From NCBI RefSeq assembly GCF_022538115.1, contig NZ_JAKZAL010000007.1:62001-126000 (forward strand): a stretch of DNA of 64,000 nt. The letters run 5' to 3'. This DNA is from Cognataquiflexum rubidum. Its GTDB lineage: Bacteria > Bacteroidota > Bacteroidia > Cytophagales > Cyclobacteriaceae. The notes under the pieces were generated by a model. The model had not been told where the DNA came from. It was given only the letters and a program-made list of their open reading frames with translations, and did no database searches. The position numbers were made by a program, and so were the translations under genes. Shown piece by piece: positions 42,592-52,924 of the stretch. The first letter of the stretch is position 1. Each line of letters starts with the position of its first letter.

Positions 42592-43869
42592 TTAAAAATT
42601 ACTTCCCAAACGATTTTGGACAATATTTACAATATGGTTTTGAAAAGCCTCATCGGAGATGTGGTCCATGACCTCGCCCGTAAAAGCATATAACAACATT
42701 CCTCTAGCCTGTTCTTTGCCCAAACCTCTTGCCCTCAAATAGAATAAGGCTTCTTCATCCAATTGCCCCGTAGTACAACCATGGGAACATTTGACATCAT
42801 CCGCCCAGATTTCCAATTGCGGCTTGGTATTGACAATCGCGTCTTCGGACAATAGGATATTGTTGTTTTGCTGGAAGGCATTTGTCTTTTGGGCATCTTG
42901 CCTTACGAAAATTTTGCCATTGAAAACCCCTCTTGAACTATCAGCCAACAATCCTTTATATAATTCATTGGATTGGGCATGTGGCTTGGTATGGTCCACA
43001 TTGGTGTGGTTGTCGACGTGGGTTTTCCCATTCAAAAGGTATAAACCATACATATTTCCTTCGCAACCCGAATCAAGAAGATTCAAGCTCAGGTTATTCC
43101 TTACCATATCTCCCGAAAGAGATACCACTACAGAGGTGAAGACGGAATCTCTATGGATGTCTGTTTCGGTGTTATTGACTGTAATGGCGTTTTTACTTTC
43201 GTTTTGAAGCCTGTTGTAGTGAACTTGGGAGTTTTGTCCGACTTTGATTTCTGTCACCATGTTGCTGAAATAGGTCTTGTCATCCAAAGAGACACTGTCC
43301 TCCAAGAATGTCACCTCAGCATTATCCTCAACTTCAATCAAAATCCTAGAATGGATGACTTGTCCGTCATTTGATTGATTAAGGAAAAGGAAAAGGATCG
43401 GTTTTTCAACTTTTTGGTTTTTTGGTACTTTTAGATAAACCCCGTCCTCAAAAGAAATATTGTTTAGGGCCACAAAGGGGTCCTTTTCTGTTTTTGCGAT
43501 TTTTCCCAAAAGCTCAGGTTTGGCATCGCTTATCAAAGAAAGTATATACCCATTGTTTGATATAGTGGATAATTCTTTTTCAAAAAAGCCGTTGTTAAAA
43601 ACCAACAGGTCACCCTCAAATTCCCCGAAAACATGGGATTGGATGATTTCATTATTTAAACTTGCTTTTTTGGCGAAAGAAAAATCAGAAATTGAGTTCT
43701 CCAGTTTTTTGGTGATGGCGGTAAATTTGTATTCTTCTTCTTTTATTGCCGGAAGTCCGGTTTTTTCAAGAATAGCCCTACTTGATTTTCTCAGATTTGA
43801 GAAAGAAGATCCGCTTGGAACCTGACTTAACAAGGAGTCAAGTATATTAATTTTGGTAGTTGTCGTCAT
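42592..43869 (-). CDS. sufD: Fe-S cluster assembly protein SufD
   Basis: A 425-residue SufD from the ATG at 43869; the longer frame overlaps sufC. The right-handed beta-helix region is followed by the family block IWADDVKCSHGCTTGQLDEE and a helical C-terminus (YLRARGLGKEQARGMLLYAF). With SufB and SufC it forms the scaffold on which clusters are built. It lies 32 bases after sufC. Confidence 0.95.
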   Translation of the reverse strand: MTTTTKINILDSLLSQVPSGSSFSNLRKSSRAILEKTGLPAIKEEEYKFTAITKKLENSISDFSFAKKASLNNEIIQSHVFGEFEGDLLVFNNGFFEKELSTISNNGYILSLISDAKPELLGKIAKTEKDPFVALNNISFEDGVYLKVPKNQKVEKPILFLFLNQSNDGQVIHSRILIEVEDNAEVTFLEDSVSLDDKTYFSNMVTEIKVGQNSQVHYNRLQNESKNAITVNNTETDIHRDSVFTSVVVSLSGDMVRNNLSLNLLDSGCEGNMYGLYLLNGKTHVDNHTNVDHTKPHAQSNELYKGLLADSSRGVFNGKIFVRQDAQKTNAFQQNNNILLSEDAIVNTKPQLEIWADDVKCSHGCTTGQLDEEALFYLRARGLGKEQARGMLLYAFTGEVMDHISDEAFQNHIVNIVQNRLGSNF

Positions 43870-43901
43870 TGATTTTAAAAGATTTTTGGTAAAAACCGGA
43901 A

Positions 43902-44663
43902 TTATACAGAAGCGGCATTCACTTCTTCTTTGATCCAATCGTACCCTTTTTCTTCTAATTCCATAGCCAATTCCTTGGTCCCTGATTTCACGATTCTTCC
44001 GTTGTAAAGGACATGGACATAATCGGGGACTATGTAATCCAACAGTCTCTGGTAGTGGGTGACCACAATAGTAGCTGTTTTGTCAGATTTCAATGTATTA
44101 ACCCCATGGGAAACAATTCTTAAGGCATCGATATCAAGTCCGGAATCCGTCTCATCCAAAATGGAAAGCGTTGGTTCCAACATCGCCATTTGGAAAATTT
44201 CGTTTCTCTTTTTTTCTCCGCCTGAAAATCCCTCATTCAATGAACGGCTCAAAAGCTTTTGATCTATTTCCACCAATTTCATTTTTTCTTTCATCACAGA
44301 AAGAAACTTGACGGCGTCCAAGGCAGGCAGGCCTCTATATTCGCGAACCTGATTGACAGCAGTTCTCAAAAAATTTGTTGTGCTCACGCCGGGAATTTCT
44401 ACAGGATATTGGAAAGCCAAGAAAACACCTTCTCTAGCCCTGTCTTCAGGAGCCAATTCCAAAAGGTCTTTTCCCTGAAATACCACTTCACCTTCAGTCA
44501 CCTCATATTCTTCTCTGCCTGCCAATACGGAGGCCAAAGTTGATTTTCCTGATCCATTTGGACCCATGATAGCGTGAACCTCACCTGCTTTGACTTCAAG
44601 GTTGATACCTCTTAATATAGGAGTGCCTTCAATGGAGGCATGTAAATTCTTGATTGATAACAT
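43902..44663 (-). CDS. sufC: Fe-S assembly ATPase SufC
   Basis: A 253-residue ABC-type ATPase with Walker A GPNGSGKST, the SufC-type signature FSGGEKKRNEI and Walker B LSILDETDSGLD. It is a soluble ATPase that drives conformational change in SufB and SufD, not a transporter. It sits 38 bases after sufB. Confidence 0.96.
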   Translation of the reverse strand: MLSIKNLHASIEGTPILRGINLEVKAGEVHAIMGPNGSGKSTLASVLAGREEYEVTEGEVVFQGKDLLELAPEDRAREGVFLAFQYPVEIPGVSTTNFLRTAVNQVREYRGLPALDAVKFLSVMKEKMKLVEIDQKLLSRSLNEGFSGGEKKRNEIFQMAMLEPTLSILDETDSGLDIDALRIVSHGVNTLKSDKTATIVVTHYQRLLDYIVPDYVHVLYNGRIVKSGTKELAMELEEKGYDWIKEEVNAASV

Positions 44664-44701
44664 AATTGATTTGATATTAGAAATTTGAAATCCGAAATCT
44701 T

Positions 44702-46147
44702 TTACCCTACGCTGCCCTCAAGGGTCAGGGCCAAAAGTTTTTGTGCTTCCACCGCAAATTCCATCGGTAGTTGGTTCAGCACCTCTTTTGCATAACCGTT
44801 GACAATAAGGGCAACTGCATCTTCGGTACTGATACCCCTTTGGTTGCAATAGAACAACTGATCCTCACCGATTTTGGAAGTAGTGGCTTCGTGCTCGACT
44901 TTGGCTGTAGGGTTTTGGATGTCTATATAGGGGAAAGTGTGTGCGCCACAACGGTCACCCATCAATAGAGAATCACACTGTGAAAAATTCCTTGCATTGG
45001 AAGCCCTTTTCATTACCTGAACCTGACCTCTGTAAGAATTTTGTGATCTTCCTGCAGAAATACCTTTTGAAACAATCCTTGATCTTGTGTTTTTACCGAT
45101 ATGGATCATTTTTGTACCTGTATCAGCCTGTTGGTAATTGTTGGTGACAGCTACAGAATAGAATTCGCCGATTGAATAATCACCTTTTAAGATACAGGAA
45201 GGATATTTCCAAGTGACTGCGGACCCTGTTTCTACCTGTGTCCAGGATATTTTAGAATGGTCACCTGCGCAGATTCCTCTTTTGGTTACGAAATTGTAGA
45301 TACCACCTTTTCCTGATTTGTCTCCGGGATACCAGTTTTGGACAGTCGAATATTTCACTTCTGAATTTTTGGCAGCGTAGATTTCAACAACTGCGGCATG
45401 CAACTGGTTTTCATCTCTTTGTGGAGCAGTACATCCTTCTAAATAGGAAACATAGGAGCCTTCATCTGCAATAATCAAAGTTCTTTCAAATTGACCGGTA
45501 TTTGCAGCATTGATTCTAAAATAAGTGGAAAGCTCCATAGGACATCTGACACCTGTAGGAATGTAGCAGAAAGAGCCATCAGAAAAAACTGCGGAATTGA
45601 GTGCTGCGTAATAGTTATCAGTCATTGGGACTACTGATCCCAAATATTTTTTGACCAGTTCTGGATGTTCGTGAACGGCCTCACTGAATGAACAAAAAAT
45701 AATTCCCAATTTGGAGAGCGTTTCTTTAAAAGTCGTTCCCACCGAAACGGAATCAAGTACCGCATCAACGGCAATTCCCTGAAGTCTTTTTTGTTCGTTG
45801 AGATTGATTCCGAGCCTTTCATAAATCTGAAGCAGTTCAGGATCAATTTCATCCAGGCTTTTTGGTTTGTTACTTTTCTTAGGTGCAGAATAATATCTGA
45901 GTCCCTGAAGATCAATTTTGGGGTAATGAACATTGGCCCATACCGGTTCAGTCATGGTAAGCCAATTGTTGAATGCTTTTAATCTCCATTCCAACAACCA
46001 TCCGGGTTCCTCTTTTTTTGCAGAAATCCAGCGAATAATACCCTCATTTAAGCCTATCGGAGCTTCGTCAGTTTCTAAATCAACTGACCAGCCATGTTCG
46101 TAATCTTTGGAGGTTAATTCTTCTAATATCTTATTGTCCTTGCTCAT
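44702..46147 (-). CDS. sufB: Fe-S cluster assembly protein SufB
   Basis: A 481-residue SufB, the main scaffold subunit. Blocks [19 protein letters not shown] ([14 protein letters not shown]), [33 protein letters not shown] and [13 protein letters not shown] are clear. The conserved C-terminal Glu/Cys region is intact. It is the first gene of a six-gene suf operon plus brxA running to 40144 on the minus strand. Confidence 0.96.
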   Translation of the reverse strand: MSKDNKILEELTSKDYEHGWSVDLETDEAPIGLNEGIIRWISAKKEEPGWLLEWRLKAFNNWLTMTEPVWANVHYPKIDLQGLRYYSAPKKSNKPKSLDEIDPELLQIYERLGINLNEQKRLQGIAVDAVLDSVSVGTTFKETLSKLGIIFCSFSEAVHEHPELVKKYLGSVVPMTDNYYAALNSAVFSDGSFCYIPTGVRCPMELSTYFRINAANTGQFERTLIIADEGSYVSYLEGCTAPQRDENQLHAAVVEIYAAKNSEVKYSTVQNWYPGDKSGKGGIYNFVTKRGICAGDHSKISWTQVETGSAVTWKYPSCILKGDYSIGEFYSVAVTNNYQQADTGTKMIHIGKNTRSRIVSKGISAGRSQNSYRGQVQVMKRASNARNFSQCDSLLMGDRCGAHTFPYIDIQNPTAKVEHEATTSKIGEDQLFYCNQRGISTEDAVALIVNGYAKEVLNQLPMEFAVEAQKLLALTLEGSVG

Positions 46148-46295
46148 TTGTTTGAGTAATTTAGACTAATTATAGTTTGTGAGGCGAAGATACAACATTT
46201 AACCAAATTATAATGTTCAAATCCGTTGTAAAAATCTATCAAACATGCTCAACAATGACCTTATTTAAAAGAAAATCAATCATTTAGAGAAAAGA

Positions 46296-46322
46296 AAAGC
46301 TGAGAGCAGTTCTCTCAGCTTT
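46296..46322. terminator. Bidirectional hairpin terminator
   Basis: AAAGCTGAGAG (46296-46306) pairs with CTCTCAGCTTT (46312-46322). It lies between the lrp-like gene stop (46434) and the sufB start and likely ends the regulator transcript. Confidence 0.75.
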
Positions 46323-46433
46323 GTTGTAAAAGTTAAATAATAAAGTTGAATAATTATAATTTTTATTAAAATGGATTTAATCTAAATAACGAATAACTAT
46401 GATCAAGATCATTCAATGACCTATGTTTTATGC

Positions 46434-46901
46434 TTATTTTTCAAAAAACTGGATGGGTCTGTTGATACTTTCTTCCAATACAATCAGTGTTTCGGTCCGG
46501 TCTATTCCATCTACTTTTTGGATTTTGTCCAAGACAGTTCGGAGGTGATTGGTGTCTTTACAGATGATTTTGGCAAAAATGCTATAATTCCCCGTGGTAT
46601 AATAAGCATTGATTACTTCTGAAATTTCCTTTAATCTTCCGATGACAGTATCGTAGAGAGAACTTTTTTCAAGGTAAATTCCAAGAAAGGCAGAGATGTC
46701 GTAGCCGAGTTTCGAAAAATCAATATTGAGTGTGGCACTTTTCACGATCCCCATGTCTTCGAGTTTTCTCATCCTTACGTGTACAGTACCGGAAGAAACA
46801 TAAACTTTTTTGGCAATTTCTGTATATGGGGTCTTGGCATCATCATTCAACAATGAAATAATCTTAAGATCAACATTGTCAATATCTAAAATTTTGTCCA
46901 T
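46434..46901 (-). CDS. Lrp/AsnC family transcriptional regulator
   Basis: A 155-residue regulator. An N-terminal helix-turn-helix (about 10-55, with TEIAKKVYVSSGTVHVRMRK) is joined to a RAM/AsnC ligand domain (about 70-145, containing YYTTGNYSIFAKI). Members bind amino acids and form octamers. It is a single gene upstream of the suf operon and in the same direction, but separated from it by a terminator. The effector is unknown. Confidence 0.93.
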   Translation of the reverse strand: MDKILDIDNVDLKIISLLNDDAKTPYTEIAKKVYVSSGTVHVRMRKLEDMGIVKSATLNIDFSKLGYDISAFLGIYLEKSSLYDTVIGRLKEISEVINAYYTTGNYSIFAKIICKDTNHLRTVLDKIQKVDGIDRTETLIVLEESINRPIQFFEK

Positions 46902-47169
46902 TTTTTTTGGGTTAATTTGAGGCTATGTTAATATATGTGCCCACAAATTATGAAATAGTTAAAAAATTGCAAAATAAATTTTTCAATTTGTAAAATTCGG
47001 TAAAATGAAGTTACTTTGGTGCGTTCGACTTGAAGTTATATAATATTTGGTATTTACTTCCTTTGGTCAAATAAATGTTTGAAAATTTAAGTTTTACTTT
47101 GTTTCAGGCATTTTATAAATGGAAACTTTTAATCTCTAAAGTTATATTTGGGTTTATATTCTGAAAAGG

Positions 47170-47194
47170 GTCTTGCTAATGGCAAGACTTTTTT
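47170..47194 (+). terminator. Plus-strand intrinsic terminator without a gene in front
   Basis: GTCTTGC (47170-47176) with GCAAGAC (47182-47188), five-base loop, then six T. The nearest plus-strand gene upstream is more than 15 kb away (the genes between are on the minus strand). Confidence 0.8.
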
Positions 47195-47224
47195 GTGCCC
47201 TTAAAAAAATTTCAAATGCAAAAA

Positions 47225-47257
47225 TTTGCATATGAAAAATATTTATCTGTATATTTG
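47225..47257 (+). promoter_or_regulatory. Predicted promoter of the 47275 gene
   Basis: TTTG (47225-47228), 21-base spacer, then TATATTTG (47250-47257), a perfect TAnnTTTG -7 box. The ATG is 17 bases further on, so the leader would be very short. Confidence 0.65.
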
Positions 47258-47274
47258 AAAAAAATATCTCGCAT

Positions 47275-47808
47275 ATGTACAGACTTTCTTTCATCCTCGC
47301 ATTATTCGTAAGTGTTTCACTTGTTGGACCACATGTTCAGGCCAAATCGTTTTTTTCTGAAACAGAAAATGAAAAAGAGATTAAAAACGCTACAAAAGAG
47401 AATGAAAAGGCGCTAGTCTCTTTGAAACCTTTTGTAGGCGTTTCTTCAGGAGATCAAAATTCAGGATTAACGAGTGATTTGATAATCGATGTTCTTGATC
47501 CGGTAGATGGATTTGGTTCAGATTATGCACCGTGGTTTTGGTCAGAAGAGACCTTCGCGATGCTTGATGGATATGCTCCGTTCATTTTTAGGACAAAGAA
47601 AAGTGCTGCTGCTATAGATGAATTGAGGGTTGTGATTTCAATAAATGAATTCGGAAAAGTGATAGGTTATAAAATCCTGAATGAATCACCCGACAAAGGT
47701 TTAAGGGAAAGACTTGCCCATGTGATAAGAAAAATGCCTGATGCTACACCTGTCCCTGGATTCAGTACTTATGAATCCATGGATTTCGAATTGATCATGG
47801 CTTATTGA
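47275..47808 (+). CDS. Secreted hypothetical protein with TonB-C-like end
   Basis: A 177-residue exported protein with a signal peptide (residues 1-23, ending HVQAK). After a charged linker, residues about 110-170 read VVISINEFGKVIGYKILNES then LRERLAHVIRKMPDATPVPGF. This resembles the TonB C-terminal fold seen in many small Bacteroidota periplasmic proteins. It lacks an N-terminal membrane anchor as in true TonB, so its role is unclear. It has its own promoter and a terminator at 47842. Confidence 0.7.
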   Translation: MYRLSFILALFVSVSLVGPHVQAKSFFSETENEKEIKNATKENEKALVSLKPFVGVSSGDQNSGLTSDLIIDVLDPVDGFGSDYAPWFWSEETFAMLDGYAPFIFRTKKSAAAIDELRVVISINEFGKVIGYKILNESPDKGLRERLAHVIRKMPDATPVPGFSTYESMDFELIMAY

Positions 47809-47841
47809 TATTTGTTCAGATTAACTCTTCGGTTTGATTTT

Positions 47842-47872
47842 CCCTGCCAATTTTTTGGCAGGGATTTTTTTT
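47842..47872 (+). terminator. Intrinsic terminator
   Basis: CCCTGCCA (47842-47849) with TGGCAGGG (47856-47863), six-base T/A loop and an eight-T tail. It ends the 47275 gene. Confidence 0.9.
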
Positions 47873-47934
47873 GAGCGGTTAGGAATGGGATACGTCATAT
47901 CCTAATTTTAACCTAATCATCAACTCAAACAGAA

Positions 47935-49857
47935 ATGAAAAAAAACATACTCATGGTAGCTATTGGCCTGCTTGCTTTCACAAGCTTTGCCATAGCACAG
48001 GAAGTATCTCTGTCTCCGGATAAGAAATGGCCTGAGCAAGATAAAAAGTCAAAATTTTATACAGTTTCCGGGGAAAGACACGGACAGTCTTTTTTTAAGA
48101 AGTATGAGTTCCCTGAGGTACAGTACACACCCGGAGAAAAACTGACTTTTGACATTTACCACACCCCGGACGTGATGTATCATTGGTACAAATTATGGGC
48201 AGAAAAGTATCCGGATATCACTGAGCTATATGAGGTGGCAAAATCCTATGAGGGACGCCCTATTCTCCAAATGACCATCACAAACAAAAAAACCGGGAAA
48301 CATACGGACAAACCCGCCGCTTACTTTGAAGGTGGAAGGCACGGCGGAGAAGTAACAGCAAGTGAAGCTGTTTTTTGGTTGACCCAGCATTTATTGGAAA
48401 ACTATGGCAAAGATCCTGAAATCACCAAACTGATTGACACCAAAACAGTCTATGTCAGGCCACAAAACAATCCTGACGGGACAAACATGTACCTTTTTAC
48501 GGAGCAGCAAAATCGAAGTACTGTCCGCCCGCACGATACGGATAGAGATGGGTTACTCGATGAAGATCCAAGTGAGGATCTTGACGGAGACGGAATCATT
48601 CGAATGATGCGTAAAAAAGCGGTTACCGAGAAAGAAAAGGAAGAAGCGAATTACGTTATCGATCCTAAGGATCCAAAAGGACGCTTGATGAAAAGAGTTT
48701 TTGAAGGCAAAGGTGATTATATCATGTATTCGGAAGGCATAGATAATGATGGCGACGGCAAATACAATGAAGATGGAATCGGTGGATTGGACCTTCATAG
48801 AAACTACCCCGAAAACTGGAGACCTGATACAGGTGGAGATGAAACAGGGAGAGGGTATACCCAATTTGGCGCGGGCGAGTACCCATTGAGCGAAATCGAA
48901 ACCCGCTCAACAGTACTTTGGTTGCTTTCGCATCCCAATATTTCGGTTGTCAATTCATTGGATACCCGTGTTCCCATGCACTTGAGGCCACCTTCCACTT
49001 CGTCAAGTGCAGAGTCCATGTTTTTGAAAGACAGGTTGATCTACGAATACTATGACAGCCTCGGAATGACAATTACCGGTTATCCTTGGGCAGGTGATGT
49101 CTATGAGACCTACAGTACGAGAGGAAAAGTAAACAGGCTGACCGGAGATCCTTTGAAGCCAAGCCCATTATTTGGACATGGACCTGACTTTGGATATTTC
49201 TATTATGGAGCGGTTTGGTATGGTGATGAGCTATGGAACAACGGTGCCATGAAGGATTATGACGGTGATGGTCAGCGGGATGATTACGATGGTATGAGAT
49301 GGGATGATGAAGAGAATGGTTCAAAAGGTTTTAAGAATTGGGAAAAATTCACCCATCCGCAGCTTGGTGAAGTCGAAATTGGTGGATCGCATCCAAAATT
49401 CTTTAGCCAAAACGGGCCTCCTTGGCAGTTAGAAACCTGGATCAAAAAACAATCCCTCTTCAACCTTGCAATGGCAAAGGACTTGCCGCAGATTGAGATC
49501 AAAAATGTCAATATCACTAAATCCGGAGATGTATATGAGATTAAAGTAACCTGGACTAACTCAGGCAAACTTCCTGTGGCATTGGATCAGGCCAAAAGGG
49601 TGAAAATCGTACAGGAAGACAGGTTGATGCTGGATTTTGACAAGGAACTGACAAAAGGTTTTGAAAATTCAAAAGTACAGATCACTACTCCGGAATTGTA
49701 TGAAAAAACCATTTACGCAGGTTATACCGAAGTCGGAGAGACCAAGGAAGCAATATTCAAAGTGAAAGTGAACCAGAAAGAACCTGTCAAAGGAAAGCTA
49801 AAATTGCTTTCAACAAGAGGAGGTTATATCGAAAGGGAAATTACCTTAGGAAACTAA
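47935..49857 (+). CDS. M14 family zinc carboxypeptidase, secreted
   Basis: A 640-residue protein with signal peptide ending near AIAQ (residue 22). The M14 domain begins around residue 80. Zinc ligands His136 and Glu139 are in EGGRHGGEVTAS, and the substrate-binding block is LDLHRNYPENW, with His in the place of the usual Asn. Asp-rich loops (DTDRDGLLDEDP, DLDGDG, DNDGDGKYNEDG) look like calcium sites. Residues about 520-640 are a beta-sandwich tail. It probably trims peptides or peptidoglycan peptides outside the cytoplasm; the specific substrate is unknown. Confidence 0.88.
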   Translation: MKKNILMVAIGLLAFTSFAIAQEVSLSPDKKWPEQDKKSKFYTVSGERHGQSFFKKYEFPEVQYTPGEKLTFDIYHTPDVMYHWYKLWAEKYPDITELYEVAKSYEGRPILQMTITNKKTGKHTDKPAAYFEGGRHGGEVTASEAVFWLTQHLLENYGKDPEITKLIDTKTVYVRPQNNPDGTNMYLFTEQQNRSTVRPHDTDRDGLLDEDPSEDLDGDGIIRMMRKKAVTEKEKEEANYVIDPKDPKGRLMKRVFEGKGDYIMYSEGIDNDGDGKYNEDGIGGLDLHRNYPENWRPDTGGDETGRGYTQFGAGEYPLSEIETRSTVLWLLSHPNISVVNSLDTRVPMHLRPPSTSSSAESMFLKDRLIYEYYDSLGMTITGYPWAGDVYETYSTRGKVNRLTGDPLKPSPLFGHGPDFGYFYYGAVWYGDELWNNGAMKDYDGDGQRDDYDGMRWDDEENGSKGFKNWEKFTHPQLGEVEIGGSHPKFFSQNGPPWQLETWIKKQSLFNLAMAKDLPQIEIKNVNITKSGDVYEIKVTWTNSGKLPVALDQAKRVKIVQEDRLMLDFDKELTKGFENSKVQITTPELYEKTIYAGYTEVGETKEAIFKVKVNQKEPVKGKLKLLSTRGGYIEREITLGN

Positions 49858-49879
49858 AGGGTAGTCCTAAAAGGAAAAT

Positions 49880-49946
49880 AAATGCCACAAAACATAGATG
49901 TCAAAGGATTATCTTTTGCTATCTCCTATGGTTTGTGGCATTTTTT
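49880..49946 (+). terminator. Intrinsic terminator of the M14 peptidase gene
   Basis: AAATGCCACAAA (49880-49891) pairs with TTTGTGGCATTT near 49932-49943 around a long, partly paired loop, with a T run at the end. It lies 22 bases past the stop. Confidence 0.8.
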
Positions 49947-50033
49947 ATAACATCAAAAATCCATTGAAATAAAACTTAAAGAATCATTACTTGTTCTTTC
50001 TTTTATTTGAACCATATCAAAATCCCGATTAAA

Positions 50034-52865
50034 ATGAAAACCCAAATCAAATTTCATCTCTTTATCCTTCTTTTTTGGTCATCGACATTTGCGATAGCCC
50101 AAGAAAAAAGAGCTTTGACCCATCAGGATTATGATGGATGGGAAACGGTTTCTTCAGAGAAAATTTCCAAATCAGGTCAATGGATAGGTTATACAGTCAA
50201 TCCTCAAGATGGAGATGGCAGATTGGAAATTGTCTCCCATCAAAATCAGGATCAGCGATTTCTTCTTCCCCGAGTCAATCAATGGACATTTTGCCATAAC
50301 AGTCAATTTGCAATTGGGAAAATCTATCCGCAGGCAGATACTGTCAAGAATCTCAAATTGAAAAAGAAAAAGGCGGATGATATGCCAAAGGACAGTGTGT
50401 TTGTCATGAACCTGACTACCGGAGAATTGGAGAAATTAGCGAGGGTGAAGTCTTATTCTATTCCGGCAAAAGAAGGAAATTGGATGGCAATTCATTTTGA
50501 GAAGGATTTGCCTAAAAAAGCAGAGAAAAAAGAAAACGGTGATACCACAAAAGTCAACGGGCCAAAACCTGAAAAACCCAAGAAGACCGATGGGTCGAAG
50601 CTCATGGTCAAAGACTTGGCAGGAACCCAAATTTATGAATTTGATAGGGTAAAATCATTTGGCTTTTCTGAGAAGGGAGACTTTTTGTATTATACAAAAG
50701 CATCCGAAGACACTTTGAAGAACGCGGGTATTTTCCTTTTTAATCTCAAAACAGGGGAATCAAAAACCATTGATGAAGGAAAAACAGACTATATTTCTAT
50801 GGTTTTTTCTCCTGAGAATAAGCTTTTGGCTTTTTTGGCCACAGAGGATTCTACCAAATCCAAAAAGCCCTATTTTGACCTTTTCCTATTTGATATCAAC
50901 AAAGAAAAAAACCAGAAGATAGCCTCCAAAGGCACTGCAGGGATCAATGGCATGGTAAGTAAAAATGGCCGATTGTTTTTTTCAAATGACGAAAACCGGT
51001 TGTTTTTTGGGACTTCTCCGGATTATATCGCATACCAATATGAAGACGATTCGACCATTTTGGATGAGGAAAGGGTAAGTCTTGATATTTGGGGATGGCA
51101 GGATGCAGAGATTCAGCCTATGCAATTGAAGAACAAAAGCAGGGAAGAGAATAAATCTTTTCTCACTGTTTTCAATTTGAAATCCAAGATCATCACCCAG
51201 ATTGGAGATGAATCAGTATCCCAGATCGATGTGGACAAAAAAGTCAAAAATCAGTTCGGGCTTGGTTTTGACGCAAGTCCTTACCGTAGAAATTACAGTT
51301 GGGATATTCAGATAGGAAGAGATTTGTATTTGGTAGACTTGACGACGGGTTCAAAAAGCCTCATTCGAAAAGATGTCCCTGACAATCCACAATTATCTCC
51401 TGAAGGTAAATATGTCTTTTGGTATGACGAGCGCGACAGTTCTTGGGTTTCCTATGATATTAAATCAAAAACCTTCAAGAACCTGACACAGGATATTGAG
51501 AGCATTTTTTATGATGAGCTGCATGATTCACCTGCCCTTCCTTCAAGCAATGGTGCCGCAGGATGGACCAAAGGGGATTTGGCCTTTTTGGTATATGACA
51601 GGTATGATATCTGGAAAATAGATCCCACAGGAAAGTCAGCTCCGGTGAATGTGACAAAAGGCGAAGGGAAGAAACAGCAAATTGTATTTAGGAGGGAAAA
51701 GCTGGACAATGAAGAAGAAAGCATAGACCCATCACAGCCCTTGATATTGAATGCTTTTAATGAATTGAATAAGAAAAACGGGTTTTTCAAAGGGGATATT
51801 TCAGGTGCAACTATTCCACAATCCATTGTTTTTACAGACCACCGGTATTCAAGCTTGACCAAGGCAGAGAATTCAGACAAAATGCTTGTTAGAAGATCTA
51901 CATTTCAGGAATATTCTGACATCTACGCTACGGATTTGAACCTCAAGTCGATGGAACAGGTGTCCCATGCAAATCCACAGCAAAGTCAGGTAAAGTGGGG
52001 ATCGGTAGAATTGGTCAATTACCTTGCAAATGATGGTGTGCCGCTTCAAGGCCTCCTATTCAAACCGGATAATTTTGATCCAAAAAAGAAATACCCCATG
52101 TTGGTTTATTTCTATGAAAGGAATTCTGACGGATTGCACTCCTATAGAGCCCCCGCTCCAAGTGCGTCGACGATCAACATCCCTTATTTTGTGAGTAATG
52201 ATTACTTGGTTTTTGTGCCGGATATCAAGTATGACTTGGGCTTACCGGGACCAAGCGCTTATAATTGCATCATACCGGGCGTTCAGGCTTTGGTATCAAG
52301 AGGATTCGTGGATGCCTCGAATATGGCTATACAAGGCCAATCTTGGGGAGGTTACCAAGTTGCCTATTTGATCACAAGGACCAATATGTTCAAAGCTGCC
52401 GGCGCGGGAGCTCCTGTCGTGAATATGACTTCGGCTTATGGTGGCATCAGGTGGGGTACCGGAATGAGCAGGATGTTTCAATATGAGCAAACGCAATCAA
52501 GAATAGGAGGGACACTTTGGGACAAGCCACTGTATTATATTGAGAATTCTCCACTCTTTACGATGGATAGGGTAAATACGCCCGTCCTGATTATGCACAA
52601 CGATGACGACGGTTCAGTTCCTTGGTATCAGGGAATTGAGATGTTCATGGCATTGAAAAGACTGAATAAGCCGGCTTGGTTGCTTCAATACAACGGGGAA
52701 GACCATAACCTCAGGTTGAGAAAAAACAGGAAAGACCTTTCCATCCGTATGGCCCAATTCTTTGATTACTATCTCAAAGGAGCCCCGGCACCTCTTTGGA
52801 TGACAGAAGGTTTGCCTGCTGTCGAAAAAGGGAAAACCCTCAAGTATGAGCTTTCAGGAAATTGA
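50034..52865 (+). CDS. S9 family (prolyl oligopeptidase-type) peptidase, secreted
   Basis: A 943-residue exported peptidase from the ATG at 50034 (MKTQIKFHLF), with signal cleavage after AIAQ. Residues about 40-640 form the beta-propeller-type region, including a low-complexity KEKKEN/PKPEKP insert near 165-185. The C-terminal hydrolase domain has the catalytic triad Ser770 (GQSWGGY), Asp859 (HNDDDGSVPW) and His891 (GEDHNLR). It would cut peptides in the periplasm or outside. A TTG start nine codons earlier is less likely. Terminator at 52883. Confidence 0.92.
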   Translation: MKTQIKFHLFILLFWSSTFAIAQEKRALTHQDYDGWETVSSEKISKSGQWIGYTVNPQDGDGRLEIVSHQNQDQRFLLPRVNQWTFCHNSQFAIGKIYPQADTVKNLKLKKKKADDMPKDSVFVMNLTTGELEKLARVKSYSIPAKEGNWMAIHFEKDLPKKAEKKENGDTTKVNGPKPEKPKKTDGSKLMVKDLAGTQIYEFDRVKSFGFSEKGDFLYYTKASEDTLKNAGIFLFNLKTGESKTIDEGKTDYISMVFSPENKLLAFLATEDSTKSKKPYFDLFLFDINKEKNQKIASKGTAGINGMVSKNGRLFFSNDENRLFFGTSPDYIAYQYEDDSTILDEERVSLDIWGWQDAEIQPMQLKNKSREENKSFLTVFNLKSKIITQIGDESVSQIDVDKKVKNQFGLGFDASPYRRNYSWDIQIGRDLYLVDLTTGSKSLIRKDVPDNPQLSPEGKYVFWYDERDSSWVSYDIKSKTFKNLTQDIESIFYDELHDSPALPSSNGAAGWTKGDLAFLVYDRYDIWKIDPTGKSAPVNVTKGEGKKQQIVFRREKLDNEEESIDPSQPLILNAFNELNKKNGFFKGDISGATIPQSIVFTDHRYSSLTKAENSDKMLVRRSTFQEYSDIYATDLNLKSMEQVSHANPQQSQVKWGSVELVNYLANDGVPLQGLLFKPDNFDPKKKYPMLVYFYERNSDGLHSYRAPAPSASTINIPYFVSNDYLVFVPDIKYDLGLPGPSAYNCIIPGVQALVSRGFVDASNMAIQGQSWGGYQVAYLITRTNMFKAAGAGAPVVNMTSAYGGIRWGTGMSRMFQYEQTQSRIGGTLWDKPLYYIENSPLFTMDRVNTPVLIMHNDDDGSVPWYQGIEMFMALKRLNKPAWLLQYNGEDHNLRLRKNRKDLSIRMAQFFDYYLKGAPAPLWMTEGLPAVEKGKTLKYELSGN

Positions 52866-52882
52866 GTGATGAAATAAATTAA

Positions 52883-52916
52883 AAAAGCCATTGGGTGGAA
52901 ATTCCCAATGGCTTTT
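52883..52916 (+). terminator. Intrinsic terminator of the S9 peptidase gene
   Basis: AAAAGCCATTGGG (52883-52895) pairs with CCCAATGGCTTTT (52904-52916), eight-base loop. It lies 17 bases past the stop. Confidence 0.92.
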
Positions 52917-52924
52917 ATTATTAA

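Larger units (their letters stand above)
46902..47274. other. Intergenic region with a lone plus-strand terminator
   Basis: About 370 AT-rich bases between divergent genes. It must hold the promoter of the Lrp-type gene on the left. A plus-strand terminator (47170-47194) and the promoter of the 47275 gene (47225-47257) lie on the right. No open reading frame supports the terminator, so a small RNA ending there is possible. Confidence 0.55.
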
